Positions 37,321 to 49,120 of a stretch of 64,000 nt of DNA are shown here, piece by piece. The notes beneath the pieces are model-generated. The model searched no databases, was not told the DNA's origin, and was given only the letters and a program-made list of their open reading frames with translations. The position numbers and the translations under genes were made by a program. The DNA lies in assembly GCF_914767665.1 (NCBI RefSeq), contig NC_059504.1, positions 32,701,220-32,765,219 of the forward strand, given 5' to 3'. The stretch is from Harmonia axyridis (lineage: Eukaryota > Arthropoda > Insecta > Coleoptera > Coccinellidae). Position 1 is the first letter of the stretch. The number at the start of each line of letters is the position of its first letter.

Positions 37321-37600
37321 TAGTAATAGTAATAGTAATCTTTATTAATCCTTTAGATTGAGAACATTCAATATAGGACAAGTCATTGAACAATTATATT
37401 ATAGGTGGTACACAATTAATTAAATTCACTATCATTCAAGAAATCATTAACATGATAATAACATTTATCCAGTAACATATTTCTCACGCTCTTTTTGAAT
37501 GCAGAAATATTTTTCAGTTCTCCAATGGAGTTTGGCAGCTTATTGTATAGTTATATACCGAAGTAAGCTGTTGTTATTAGAAGAAACAATAGAAACATGA
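37321..37600 (-). pseudogene. 3' end of a LINE (ORF2 C-terminus)
   Basis: The minus strand reads ITTAYFGI-stop-LYNKLP, NSIGELKNISAFKKSVRNML and LDKCYYHVNDFLNDSEFN with a natural stop at 37416-37418. This is the typical end of ORF2 in CR1/Jockey-like LINEs. The 3' side reaches a (TAGTAA)n tract at 37321-37342, probably the simple-repeat tail. Upstream sequence to about 37750 may belong to it but is too decayed to say. Confidence 0.65.
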
Positions 37601-37758
37601 AACAGTTCCAGGCCACTTGAAATTCTTGGATAAACTGTGCCATAGCATATATTTATTTTCGATGAGATAAAAATTTGATAAACCTTGCTTCCAAGCAAAA
37701 ATAGTAACCCTTGAATCTTGGGAAAGCAATATGAGGACGTGAATGTCTAAAAACGCGT

Positions 37759-37842
37759 GGACGGTCAGATGACCGTCCAACAATCGTTCGTACAACAATT
37801 TTTTACCTTATCCAGATGGATAAGGTAAAAAATTGTTGTACG
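37759..37842. repeat. Two adjacent perfect hairpins
   Basis: GGACGGTCA/TGACCGTCC forms a 9-bp stem (about 37759-37778). Immediately after, 37789-37813 is the exact reverse complement of 37818-37842 (25 bp) around a 4-nt AGAT loop. Confidence 0.9.
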
Positions 37843-38594
37843 ACCTCAACATAATGGGTAGCTGTCATATTGCAATAAAGAGTTGATTCGGCTACCAAAA
37901 AGCATTATCCCTCTGGATTGAAATCCCATCGAACATGTGTGAAATGTGAAAAAGAAGATGAAGAATGTTCACTTTGCACCAGTCACCATAAACTAGGTGC
38001 CACAAGCAGACTTCAGGCTAGTACTCAGCTACGGGGTCGTCAATCATGTTCTCATTTTTTTTCGTTTTACATATTGATAAAATTTCATCAAATGTCTTTC
38101 GAACCTGACAAAATATGAAATAATAATATAACAACGCAACCGTAGATAAATAGAAATTTAGGACTGACAGAAATCTAGATTTTTTGAAAGTTCAGGGATT
38201 GCGCAAATTAGGAAAAGAGGTTAGAATCTACGTAGGAGTTTGGTTATTGTGTTATGGTGATTTTTCCATCCAATGCTATCATAATGTGGAACTAAATGCC
38301 ATTTAATAACTGCTGAGGATCATAACAGACCCGTTAGATGGTAATTCAGTTCGAAGACGTTGCAACAAACTCCATTAGCATCAGAATTTTAAACTTCGCC
38401 CGGATCTTGAGCCACAAAATCCATCAGACGCTCAGGAGCCAAAAATAGAAGCATCGAGCCCACGCCTAAGAGTCGACCTTGAGACCTCCCAGTCAAAAGA
38501 ACTACCGGAGCATTGTTTCGAAGAAATCGAGGATCTCAAGAAGAACAACGTGAAATGAGAAACCAGGTTTCCGAGAAGGAGCATTTTCAATTGC
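37843..38594. other. Noncoding stretch of mixed composition
   Basis: 38300-38580 is less AT-rich than neighbouring DNA, but all frames are interrupted. A 66-codon plus-strand frame at 37918 contains several Cys (CVKCEKEDEECSLC) with no family match that I can defend. Confidence 0.3.
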
Positions 38595-38622
38595 ATACAC
38601 ACACACACACACACACACACAC
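38595..38622. repeat. (CA)n microsatellite
   Basis: About 14 uninterrupted dinucleotide units. Confidence 0.95.
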
Positions 38623-38849
38623 TCATATATTGAAAGAATCTGGGAGTGGAGTAGGAAGAATGGATTCTTAGCGTCTCAAAATGCAAAGTTCTTGTAGGCG
38701 TTCAGGGTTGCGCGAGGCAGCTACGACAAAGAGTCCAGCTGCATTCGCCGATGGAGACGGGACCGGCTCTAGCTCTTCTCCGAAGGTGTTTCCATTGTAA
38801 ATGTTCTGTTCGATATGAAACCCACGATGACAGGGCAGAAACGTCAATG

Positions 38850-39755
38850 GATCAGTGGGCAATAGCAATAGCTTTTACAGGACACATTTCGGGTAATATT
38901 TCAACAATAACTTGGCGAATGTTGGTTTTCAGATCGTCAATAGTCTGAGGATTATTGGCATTGAAACGATTTTCGCATAACAAGATCTTAGTGGCCCATT
39001 CACATCGCCGAAACGAGAAATTACGCATCCTGAGAATTTTCCTTGCAATGAAGCCGAAACGGATCGTATTGTATAGCTTGTTGGTGGAACCACATCTCTT
39101 CCAATTCCATATAATTGATTTCAAGCCAAAATCGTAAACATTCGACTAGAGCGATGAGAATTTGAGTGACTCCTTTATCCTGTTTCAAAAAAGATCAGGC
39201 CAATCATTCCACCAGAACAAATTGCATACCACACATTGACTTTTCGTGGATGTAATAATGGGTTCTCATCAGTTACATGTGGATTTTCACTGCCTCGTAT
39301 GCGACAATTTTGCCACCAAGTGAAAAATGTTCTTCCTAGCTGAAGAAAATTCGATTCGAAAAAGCGTCATCCAAACGTTGTTGTTTAAGCACCCAATCGG
39401 CATATGTTCTACGCATTCCATGGTCAGCTGGCTTTAGTTCTTGTGTCAACTAGACCTTATAAGGATAGAGATGCATAATACGCAAAAGCGTGCCTCAAGA
39501 GAGGCCCAAATATTGTGGGCGCTGAGGAATGGATGAATGTGGATCTTTTTCAACCCTTTCACTTACAGTAGTAAATTTTCGGTCGAGCGTTCCTTTCGAT
39601 GATGTTTGGACCTTAACACATTAGTAATAGATCGTCTCTTCGAATTTTTCCATTATCTCACCAATTGTACGCTCAGATAGATGATTATGTCAACCATAAT
39701 CTGCACGTAATGCACGAAACGTACGACAGAATTATAATTTTTCTAAAATTATTAA
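38850..39755 (-). pseudogene. Mariner-like (DUF4817-type) transposase pseudogene, copy 4 (longest)
   Basis: Minus-strand blocks appear in family order. First are helix-turn-helix remnants, then HPFLSAHNIWASLEA and RILHLYPYK-like sequence. ADHGMRRTYADWVLKQQRL and DDAFSNRIFFS-stop-EEHFSLGG follow, the latter being the first catalytic region with its Asp lost. Next are QNCRIRGSENPHVTDENP, LLHPRKVNVWYAICSGG and EEMWFHQQ (second catalytic region, Asp lost). RFGDVN and NANNPQTIDDLKTNIRQVI come last. Many frameshifts. It is the most complete of the five related copies in the window. Confidence 0.8.
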
Positions 39756-39759
39756 GGGA

Positions 39760-40810
39760 ATAAAAACATAAATATCGTTGGTCGTATAGTAAACATCTAT
39801 GTATTATCCAAAAAAATCATGATGCCCTGGTTGTCACACATAATCATACTAGACAATGGTAATTTTGATACGGTTTGCGGTGTTTTGTTTACCACCTGTT
39901 GGCACCCATATTGCAAGGAAATTTATAACCAGGCAGTTTGTTGCCAAACAACGTTCACTCCAGGAATAAAACATGTCCCAAAAATACACTACAGAGAGGT
40001 AGGACACTCACTATAGCAACAAGGAAGAGTTTCGGTTCGCATAATCTACGTCGAAAAAAATGAGATCGCCATCCATACAACCGGAATAGTGATCAGAATA
40101 GAGATTGAATTCAAAGGTAAGAACAGATAGGTTTATTGGATTGTCGAGTGGCTCTTTATAATTCTGTCGACACCGTAGGCAGTCGAATGTAGGTGGTGAA
40201 AGTTAACAGGTTAAATATAGTTCTTTTTAGATTCAAACTTTTGAACTGTGTTCAAGCTATGCAAATGTCATTATGTTATACTGACTGAACTGACAGAATG
40301 GCTTAGTGTTGTTCACAGTAATTAATTTGTTAACAAAAATTAAAAATAAATAAACATCAACTGGTACATTTTTGCCCATAGGTCTGTATTTATTGAAATC
40401 AAGAAAAAGTTGATAACAATGTGATGATGCCACTCAATATGTTCCATCCGTCCCATCTCATTGTTTGAATTCAGTTTGACAGGAGTGAAGATTGTTCTCT
40501 AGCTTGATTTATCCTTTATGTAATGACCTGTAAGTTTCATGTTCACATCGTGCTACCTCACAAATCTAATTGAAAAGGTAAATCCATTTGAAAAACTATA
40601 TAAATTTATAATAATGGGAAAAAAATTGTTTTTTCATCTTGACATATCTGGCTGCTTCTATGAAATATTTTAACATTATATTACATATTATTTTGTCTGA
40701 AAGTTTCGTTCTTATATAGTTTGTGTTACTGAATTGGATTCTTGTGCAATTTTTTATTATTTGTAATGTTTATGTCAAAGATCAATGTTTGCAATAAATT
40801 AACAAATGTT
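39760..40810. other. Noncoding stretch
   Basis: 39819-40016 is an open plus-strand frame with several Cys and His but no recognisable domain. Nothing else stands out. Confidence 0.35.
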
Positions 40811-40813
40811 TCA

Positions 40814-40852
40814 GTCTTGAAGTAGATCCAAACGCGGGATCGAAATGTCGAC
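40814..40852 (+). ncRNA. Degenerate hammerhead-like core
   Basis: CTTGA (40816) is followed by a GATCC/GGATC stem (40825-40829 with 40837-40841) and then GAAA directly (40842-40845). This matches the motif order in the inverted repeat at 3297-3507 and beside the Penelope element at 63361. The canonical CTGANGA core is altered, so catalytic activity is doubtful. Confidence 0.3.
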
Positions 40853-40859
40853 AATTCTG

Positions 40860-41425
40860 TAAGGATTTGGTTTAAATTGCCCTGTTCTCAAGCCACACAC
40901 CCACTATTCAATCAATTGAATCCAAGATCACGAAGAAGACAATATGGCATTATGTTATACAGTTAGAATGCACTTTGGTACATTAGATCAAAACTAACGT
41001 TATCCATTATGATATTATGGATTCCACAAAATATCAATTGGGCACCGAAGAATATAACTCAAGGTTATTTGCTCGGTTATGTGTAACTCTAGTTAAATCT
41101 TTCGTTTCTATTGCACCGCATATTAAATTTACTATTACCCGATCAAACTGATGCCTGAAAATAGACAGGTTATTTGCGGTTTAGATTATTTCTACTTTTA
41201 TAACCTATAAAATATTTACGTTCTGTCAGTTCTGTGTGTATAACCATTAGATAGTGCGACAACTGAAAACTTGAGAAAAAGAATGTACAATGAAATATCT
41301 TTTTAATATACTCAGTCGTTTCCATTTTTGATATAAAAACAACCTCTAAATAGAAGGATTTTTTGTAATTAACGCGTGAAGCTTCTGAGAAATAGAAAAT
41401 TGGGAAAAGTAGAAAGCACGGTCGT
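40860..41425. other. AT-rich noncoding stretch
   Basis: Nothing recognised. Confidence 0.45.
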
Positions 41426-41429
41426 GAAT

Positions 41430-41561
41430 TCAAGAGCTTCTTAGCGCTCATGCGCCAATTGCATACACTTTACTGCATAAAGGAATATAAGATGTGACTT
41501 ATTAATCACCCATGTGATCTGCGAAAACGCATTTGGCGTATGAGCGCTCAAAAGCTCTTGA
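41430..41561. repeat. Inverted-repeat (MITE-like) segment
   Basis: TCAAGAGCTTCTTAGCGCTC and ATGCGCCAA on the left mirror TTGGCGTATGAGCGCTCAAA and AGCTCTTGA on the right. Arms are about 28-30 bp and the centre about 75 bp. Confidence 0.7.
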
Positions 41562-42524
41562 TTTCAAGTGAGTGGTACCCTCATATTTTTTTTTATTTTG
41601 AAGCTAATACTTCTCAGCACTTGTGAGCTCACGATCGAAATTGAATTTCTAGAAATGAGTGATCCATCAGTAAACATTTCAATCATTTCTGATACGTGGA
41701 ATCTGATGAAATCATTTTTCATCAATTAATGCACTCAATTATGGTATAACGTATTTTTATATGCATAGAGTAAGATTTATGTTATTTATAATCTGGCCTA
41801 AGTCATCAACAATGGTCCAATTTCAAATAAAAAAAAATTAAATGATGATATTTTGACTGACAGTTTTTTATTTTTCACATTTCACTTTATCCGGAAATAT
41901 CGATGATCACTTAAAATATAGATCAGTGAGAATTTTAATAAAATGAAACATGAATAATATGGAACATAGTTGAGTAGTTTTACGGTACCTAATAAATTTT
42001 CATTGGATTCACTGAATATGAAAATGTTCTATGTAATTGCATCATATTTCCTATACGATTTACCATGCTACCAAAAACAAACGTGTTTCCATAAACGATT
42101 CAAATGTTTATTTCATAGGAATAATCAACTTCTTAGGAGATTTATTTGAATTTTGAAATATAAAATCGGATATTCAGAACTGAAAGTGAATTTGGGAATA
42201 TAAAACTCGAGTAACACATTTCCAATTCAAATTTGAAGAAAAATGCGGAATTTCCTCAACCAATGAGAGCCGACAACATGTCTACAGAACTTGCAACCTA
42301 CTTGTCGACCACGTTTCATTTGAAAAAATTGTTTTTATTGTCAATTGTTTTTATCATCGCCAGACAATGGTCATAATTAACTTGTTAGAGGAACTCTGAC
42401 ATCCTATTATAGATCGAACAAACACGCTCGTCAATCATATCGATAAATTCGTGTTTATCGTCTTTTAAAGGAAGACTCATGAATAGGACGAGCAATCGTT
42501 GTTTAATAACAAAACTCCATCTTC

Positions 42525-42644
42525 ATGGCGATCGATCGGAAAATGGTCGAACAGCACGAGTCGACTGTGGAATTCGAGGAAACGGAAATTAAAAATGTTT
42601 GCGAAATTAGTCATGTTATTGAGGCTAAGGAAAGAGTGTTGTGA
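42525..42644 (+). other. Short coding-like frame, unassigned
   Basis: ATG at 42525 opens 39 codons (MAIDRKMVEQHESTVEFEET, then EIKNVCEISHVIEAKERVL) with protein-like, acidic composition and a higher GC content than its surroundings. No splice donor fits clearly. It could be a small peptide, a first-exon fragment or chance. Confidence 0.2.
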
Positions 42645-45600
42645 AATTTTACACGATGGATTATTATAACTTTAAAGGTGTGATAGGATGTTCGTTATGA
42701 CATCTTATCTCAATCATCCTATCTGAAATGATAAAGATTTGAATGACATGTTGTCAGACCCAGGATGTCAACTAAAATTTTCACAACATTATGTGAAAAG
42801 TTATTGGACTCCCTCAAAACCGGGAATGAATCGATTTTTTTTACTTCCTAGCATGAAAAAGCATAGCCAGCTCAATTCAGATTATGTCATCATTTATAAT
42901 CAACGAGATAATCAATAATAACATTATTACCACCATTAATACTAAATAAAGATGTTAGTAAATTAATTGCATTATGTGGTATATTGATATTCACTTCTCG
43001 CTGGAAGTTGAAGGTTGGTTTTCCTTGTCCGAATGTTTCCACATATAATTCTTCTCAGAAATAATTTTCTAATTTATCCATGAATTTCCTATTCCTATAA
43101 CTTTATGCAACAGTGCTAGATTTCTATCCACTATGGCTTTAAAGCACTAATATTATCAACAGCTTTATCGGCCAACAAAGAAGTTGATGAACGCCGAAAG
43201 CAGTGAAGGAAAATGAGATAATCAACTATTGTAATCTGAGATAATCAGCTATTTCATTGGACAATTTTCCAAAAGTGTTTTCAACTAATGACTGCATTGA
43301 ACATTTATTATTTATATTACTCAGAGAAAAACGTCTTTGTCTTATTTTCGCCTTCCCCAGAACCATATAATTGCCAAAAAGGGGACAAAATCAATCGAAT
43401 AGTTTTCTTTGGAGATGATAACGCGCTATTTACATAAGTGTTAATGGAATCTTTGAAATGGTGCGCTTTTTCGGCAAAATATACTAGTGATACGAGTATA
43501 CTCTCGCTATCTCTATTTATTCTTTCTATCATCCGAGCTATCATCTATTTGTTTCATTACACATCAATCACAAAATTCTTTGAAGTACTTTTCGCAAATT
43601 CCTCAGGATTTTGGTGACAGCAAATCCACCACTATTTTTGAAGAAGTTTCTTCAATAGTCTATTTACACGTTTTCACAATATTTATTTGAAATATGTACT
43701 TAGGAACAGCTTAATAAATGCTACCTCTTTTTCAATTTCCACAAGATCAATATGACTACCCTTATTAATCATTGTAACAGAATTCAGTTCATTCATGATA
43801 TTCACAAATGGAACATTTTCTTTCGATTTTTCAATTAAAATCTTGCATACTTGCAAAAAATAGTATATACACCTCGGGAATTGTTTCTGCCTTAATTCAA
43901 AAAATTTAGGCTCGAGCTTCTGTCCCAAACTTCAAAGGGACATGAAAAAAGCAATTTAATACCCTTCGTGTGAAATATTCTATTATGCATTATCAGGACA
44001 CTATCGAAATAATGTTTATCTCAGGCTGTACTATCCATATGCAATATTATAAAATATGAATTATAAATGCTAGTGCTCTATGAACCAATTTTGGTAATGG
44101 CCCACTCTGATTCAAGCTGAATTTTTATAATGGTATATTCTATTGTTTACTTATTGCTTCTCGAGTGGAAAAAACAATACATGGCAAATTTCACCATACT
44201 CTAAGATTAAATCATTGAACACAAGTTTTTCTTTTGGTCTATTTTCAAACGATTATGAGTTGATATAACATTATAACAACGAAACATTCTCATTGCAGTT
44301 TGAAATGGTATATATTATGTATATGCCAATGGCAATATAAGACATTTTTTGTGGTCCATTTTCAAAAACTATAATCTTGTGAAACATTTTTGATTGTTTC
44401 GAATTTGCAGGTGCTAAACTTAAATTTCAAAATTATTGACATCGATGAAAATTGAATGATCTTGAAGACAAGTAATGTTGATATCAATCGACTCATAGAA
44501 ATTACAAAGAAAAGCCTGTAGCTGAACATTTTTCTCGGATAATCTTGAATCTATATCGGCCTAATGATTTAACGTCCGTTATAATATGTTCGTGGTCAGT
44601 TGATCTAGCTATAGGAATGATCGTTTCTTCCTTGTAATTATTTCATAATTAAAATTGATCAAAACATTCAGATTCGGTGGTTGGGAGATGCTAGCAATAT
44701 AGTGACTACTAACGAAGAATTGATAGAAATACCTACATACTTTGATTGGGCGTCAACGAGGGCGTCAAGCAGTTTTGCAACTTTTTTCCGATATTTGTTT
44801 AGTTTGACTCGAAATTTTTTGAGGATATGAAAATATCAAAAATGAAACAAACTATAAGAAGCACTCAGTTCTAAAATTTTGACAATCGAGTGGTTCTGGT
44901 AAAGCGATAAATATAAAATAACGTATATTGCGTGAAATTGTTATTTCACATCTAAATGCATATTTTCATTGAATTTCGCTCTTTTAGGGCCAAGAAATAC
45001 ATAATTGGGTTTTTGAAGCAACATAAGGCTTACTAAAGATGATGTCTAGTACTTGCCATCAACAACTTTGCTATTTGTGAATGATACCAACATTTTTGTA
45101 AATGAAGAGTTTACGTTGATCTCTAAAGAAAAGTGATCGATTGATTTTTTTGAATTTCTGAATAGTACATGGTTGTGCGGACAGAGAAAAGACAAAGATG
45201 TTTTTCTGTCAGTTATAGAAATGAAAAATGTTGTACACAGCCAATAGGTGAAAACACTTTTGGAAGATCGCCAAATAATAACAGCTGAATACCTCAGATT
45301 ACCTGATTCATCTTCGAAGATATGGGCCACTGATTTCGGCGCTAATCAACATCTCTGCTGGCCGATACAGGTGCTGATATTAGCGTTATAACACTTCATG
45401 GCGGTTGGAAATCTAGCATTAGTGTTATGTACAAAAAAAATTTACAAATGATTTTTGAAAATATTCTTGTGGGTGAACATTCGGAAAAAGAAAACCAACG
45501 AGTGGAAAGGATTAATATTGATATACTAAATAATTGAATTGATTCACTAATATCTTCGTTCAGTATTAGCGGTGAAAACAATATTAATGTAATTGTTAAT

Positions 45601-45945
45601 AATAAATAAATACATATAATAAAATAATCTTGAATTGAGTTAACTATGCTTTCTTTCCTAAGGAAGTAAAAGTACTACCGCTTTGAGGGAGCAAAATAGC
45701 TCTTCATATATGGGTCGTTCAAAAACATAATATTATGCTGAATAGGTACACCGAAACTGTCATAGTGACTGAACCCAAATCTATAGCTGGAAGATTACCC
45801 TCAGTTGTCGAACAAAGCTGTTCATTTTGAAAAGAATTGATATATCTATAAGCTGTAGTATAAATGCTGCACTTTTTTCATGCACGATTGAACCAATCTT
45901 ATCTCATTTCCGCATTGAACCAACAAACCAATCGTCATAACGGAC
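42645..45945. other. AT-rich noncoding stretch
   Basis: Overlapping frames on both strands (for example 43317-43928 and 45046-45581) have no domains. No repeat was recognised. Confidence 0.45.
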
Positions 45946-45983
45946 GAACTTTATTTCCGTTCTTGTGAACGGAAATAAAGTTC
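45946..45983. repeat. Perfect 17-bp hairpin
   Basis: GAACTTTATTTCCGTTC and its exact reverse complement are separated by TTGT. Such short perfect stems arise by replication template switching. Confidence 0.85.
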
Positions 45984-47570
45984 ATCTTCTAAACCACCAA
46001 CTGTGGCTCAACTGCACGATATGACATTAATTCGAGAAACACGAAAAACTGAACAAAATTTAGTTATGTTGACTAAGATTTCGAAATATTGCAAAATTGA
46101 CCTTTATATATAGCGGATAAGAAAAAAGGTCTCATATTTTTTCTGAAAATTTAAAAGGGATAAAAATTAAATATTTGTCCTCTACTACCGCGAAATGGTG
46201 TTGAAGTAGAATTTTATGACACCTATCAAAAATCAGACCAAGAGCAGTATTAACGTCAACAATGAGACCGAGAATGAGACATAGTGACGAATTTTTTATT
46301 GCGTTCGACCTGTTGATAACGGAGTGATAATGTTTGTTAATAAATATCAGATATAAATTCATTTCATGATTAACAATTTCAATTTGTGATCGGTGATTAA
46401 TTATAGTCTTGAGAAATACTATCACTGATAATAATTCAATATTATTATCTGCAAATGATTGCAAAATCGACGTTTAAATAAAATGTTTACGAACGAGTCA
46501 GAATACTAAGTAAATAGGTAGTGTATAATTGAATAAAACCACCATTATTTCAAGAAGATAATCAATGCGCTGAAATATTCGGGGAAAATCAATGAAAGTT
46601 CCGAAAAGTATCTGGAAAATGAAGTTTATTCAGTACAATAGCTCATTCGTAGGCTTGGGGTCGAACAAAACATTTTTCTAATGATTCATCACCTCTAGAT
46701 GATAAAGATTGCAATTTACACTTCAATTGAGCGAATCTGTGGATTCATCAGCTCTAAAATTCGATATTTGAAATGAAATTCAAGTAGAATATTGATGATT
46801 TAACTGTGAGCTCTTGAGATTATTGAACTATTGAGATTATTACTAACGAAATATAACGAATGATAAATACATAAATAAAAGAAGATTGTTTATTCATTAT
46901 TCAATTTTTCGTCGATTTCGGCGAAATAAAGAATTTCCTATTAATCACATGTAATTTACCTAAGAAGCCTTTTGTCCGTGCTGAAAAAATTAGACTACAC
47001 TTTTATGTTGATGACTATTTCGTTAATAATGAGACCAAATTTGATACGGTTGTACTTCAACCCTTTTCTTTTAGAAGTATGTTGAACTACCCGGCGACCA
47101 CCGTTCATAATATTTCCTTTATTATGACATAATTTTTTTGAAAACTTTCAGAATACATCACACAAAACCTGAATAGAACTAGATTGCCGGTGAAAATAGC
47201 ATAGTTTTTTTTTCCTCAATTTTGATACTAAAAATAACTTATCTATCAAGTGCAATTCTTGGAATACCTATCAAAGAGAACGTTTATATCTATCCCTAGC
47301 ACATTCTCGATAATTTTTAAATTTATCATTCAACGTTTCCAATCGATTATGCAGAAATGATTGTGTAAGCTCCAGGTGGATCTTCATGAAATTTGATCTT
47401 AACTGTTTTCAGATCGTGTGTTCAATGAACAAAATTAATAATAATAAAAATTTCAAAATATTCATGCTTGAATAAATTACTGTTATCTGCTTTCAATACA
47501 TCATTGTCTTGATTTAGATAGCTTTGCATGCCACGCATAAATGGGTAAATCACTCAAGAAGTAATCAATA
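45984..47570. other. Noncoding stretch before the first-exon donor
   Basis: No feature recognised. Confidence 0.45.
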
Positions 47571-47571
47571 C

Positions 47572-47846
47572 CTTGGCCACTGCGAATTCCCGAAAATATT
47601 CCACCAAGAAGGCCTCTTCTGTCTGGACTCCGGAGGAGTGCTTGGATCCACAACACCCTTTCGCCTCTTTTTTTCGAACTTGATGGCATGCCAGGATTTC
47701 CTTCTGGACTTCTTGTCCACAATTAGCGTCACCTCCTCCTGTATGTTAGGCCAGGAGTCTTCCCTCACCCTAGATATGGGCGACTCATCAATCCAATGCT
47801 CCTTCTCGTGGACCACTTGGAGAACTTCCGTATTCATCATCATCAT
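47572..47846 (-). CDS. Candidate first coding exon (exon 1) of the minus-strand gene
   Basis: The minus strand has four consecutive ATG codons (47835-47846) opening a 91-codon frame. It contains NTEVLQVV, HWIDESPISRV, EEVTLIVDKKSRRKSWHAIK, KKRRKGVV and RPSWWNIFGNSQWP, then AG|GTATTG. Tryptophan content and two lysine/arginine clusters resembling a bipartite nuclear signal make it coding-like. The donor is weak (GTATTG rather than GTAAGT). A stronger-looking GTGAGG lies earlier, at the SRV-RED codons, and could be an alternative donor. The exon ends two bases into a codon, exactly the phase needed by the exon at 1328-1387 (AG|A, Arg). The first ATG is preferred because an ATG-TAA mini-frame lies just upstream. 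The family is not recognised, and the link to the distant exons is inferred from phase only. Confidence 0.55.
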
Positions 47847-48272
47847 CCTGCGAATTTTCAATTTACATCGCCACTTTCACTGAACTGGATGAAATCGAAG
47901 AAAAACACTTTGTTCGTTGTTCACACGACAAATGACTTTCACAATCGCGATGTCTCTGGGCAAAATGAAGAAGTCGATCACAATACCGGGGTCTTTTCGA
48001 ATCGAAACTTCGGTATGGAAACTCGAAAAGATGTGTCGAAATCGTAGTTGGCGCTCAGCTTAAGGGAGTGTTCGCGATTGGTCGCGTCTTTATGAGCAGT
48101 TACTTCTAAGTGCACTAACCCGCTTGCGATACGTGCTATCGTTGTAGAACCGCTGGCTGGCTTAGAGCGACTGACGCTGCACGCTGCTACTTTCACAAAT
48201 CCGTTGTGTGAGCTGGTGCCGCGCTCTTTTCCGTTTTGTGTCGAAGAGTAGTCACAAGGGAAATATATATGT
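47847..48272 (-). promoter_or_regulatory. Probable 5' leader and promoter of the minus-strand gene
   Basis: Upstream of the first exon the sequence becomes much richer in GC and CpG (about 48040-48245) than the surrounding DNA. On the minus strand a TATATAT stretch lies at about 48264-48271, and a TCAGT initiator-like pentamer occurs near 48170. There are several upstream stops and a two-codon ATG-TAA frame at 47863-47868, about 17 nt before the main ATG run. The transcription start cannot be fixed from sequence alone. The whole block is best read as 5' untranslated region plus core promoter. Confidence 0.38.
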
Positions 48273-48460
48273 CACTTCTGCCATTTACGATATGAGTTAT
48301 CGTCGTGTGCAATATTTGACTTATGGCCCGAAATAGGCTTGAATTAGATTTGGGTTCTAAGCGATGCGGGAGTTATTTTCGGGGAAACCGGATGAGATAA
48401 TTCGTCTATTTTCGAAGAAATTTTCCACAGAAGTTTTCCAATCGGAATGTTGTTGGATCC

Positions 48461-49120
48461 GCAATATACAGAATAATCCTAAATTGTATTTACAGGGGGG
48501 TAATGGGAGATTCCTTGGATAATTTTCAAGAAAAAAAAGTCCTATGCTTATGCTTTGTTTTCGAGATACAGGGTATTTCTTGCTTCTTACTTTTTTGTGA
48601 TGATTATAGCAGTTTATCGAATTTTTATATTCATCTTTGCTACATATTGGGTGAATGAGTACCAAAACATATAATTAATTTATTCATCACAGCTTACTAA
48701 CTGATTTTTATAATAATTTGGACATTCCTGAGGATTACTAATCTGTGCCATACTACAGAACTATACAAGAACCCAAAAAGTGTAGGCTGAACCCATTTTA
48801 CATTTACACCTGAAAATGTTCTGGAGGAAAGAAGCGGGCACTGTTCCAGGAAAAATATCACTATGTAGATTTTCATTCAAAATTAGCATTTCTCATAATG
48901 AAAACCTCGTATTGCCTATTGGAATAACTATGCCAAATTTAAGATGAATATCGTGAGAAGGCAAGGTGTTATAAGAAGAAAACTTAAAAAAAATCAACAC
49001 TCTATATCTCAAAAACAAAGCGTTTGGAGGCCCATGTTAATAGAACATTTTTCTTAAAATTATCCGAGGAATCTGTTATTTTCATTTGTACTTCCAATTG
49101 AGGGACATCCTGTATTATAT
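48461..49120. mobile_element. 0.66-kb imperfect foldback element upstream of the gene
   Basis: GCAATATACAGAATAATCC at 48461 mirrors the segment ending GGACATCCTGTATTATAT at 49120. TTCCTTGGATAATTTTC mirrors AAAATTATCCGAGGAA, and a CTTTGTTTTCGAGATA arm mirrors TATCTCAAAAACAAAG. All share a centre at about 48790. No coding frame. It lies about 190 bp upstream of the proposed promoter. Confidence 0.7.

Larger units (their letters stand above)
1388..47571 (-). other. Proposed first intron (about 46 kb) of the minus-strand gene
   Basis: This is the interval between the exon 1 donor and the exon 2 acceptor if the three exons belong together. It holds most of the transposable elements and repeats listed here. 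I found no further minus-strand exon that combines good splice sites with an open frame, but short exons could be missed by eye. The claim rests on matching phases and the lack of an intervening gene boundary. Confidence 0.4.

Noticed and set aside
38668..38948. Frames with Cys/His on both strands near 38750
   Set aside because: Considered a retroviral-type zinc knuckle, but the CCHC spacing is absent and all frames are broken.
47524..47883. 119-codon plus-strand frame opposite the first exon
   Set aside because: Antisense shadow; the minus-strand frame has splice-compatible ends and better composition.
47978..48196. 72-codon minus-strand frame in the leader of the split gene
   Set aside because: GC-rich 5' untranslated region; frame ends well before the exon start and has no domain.
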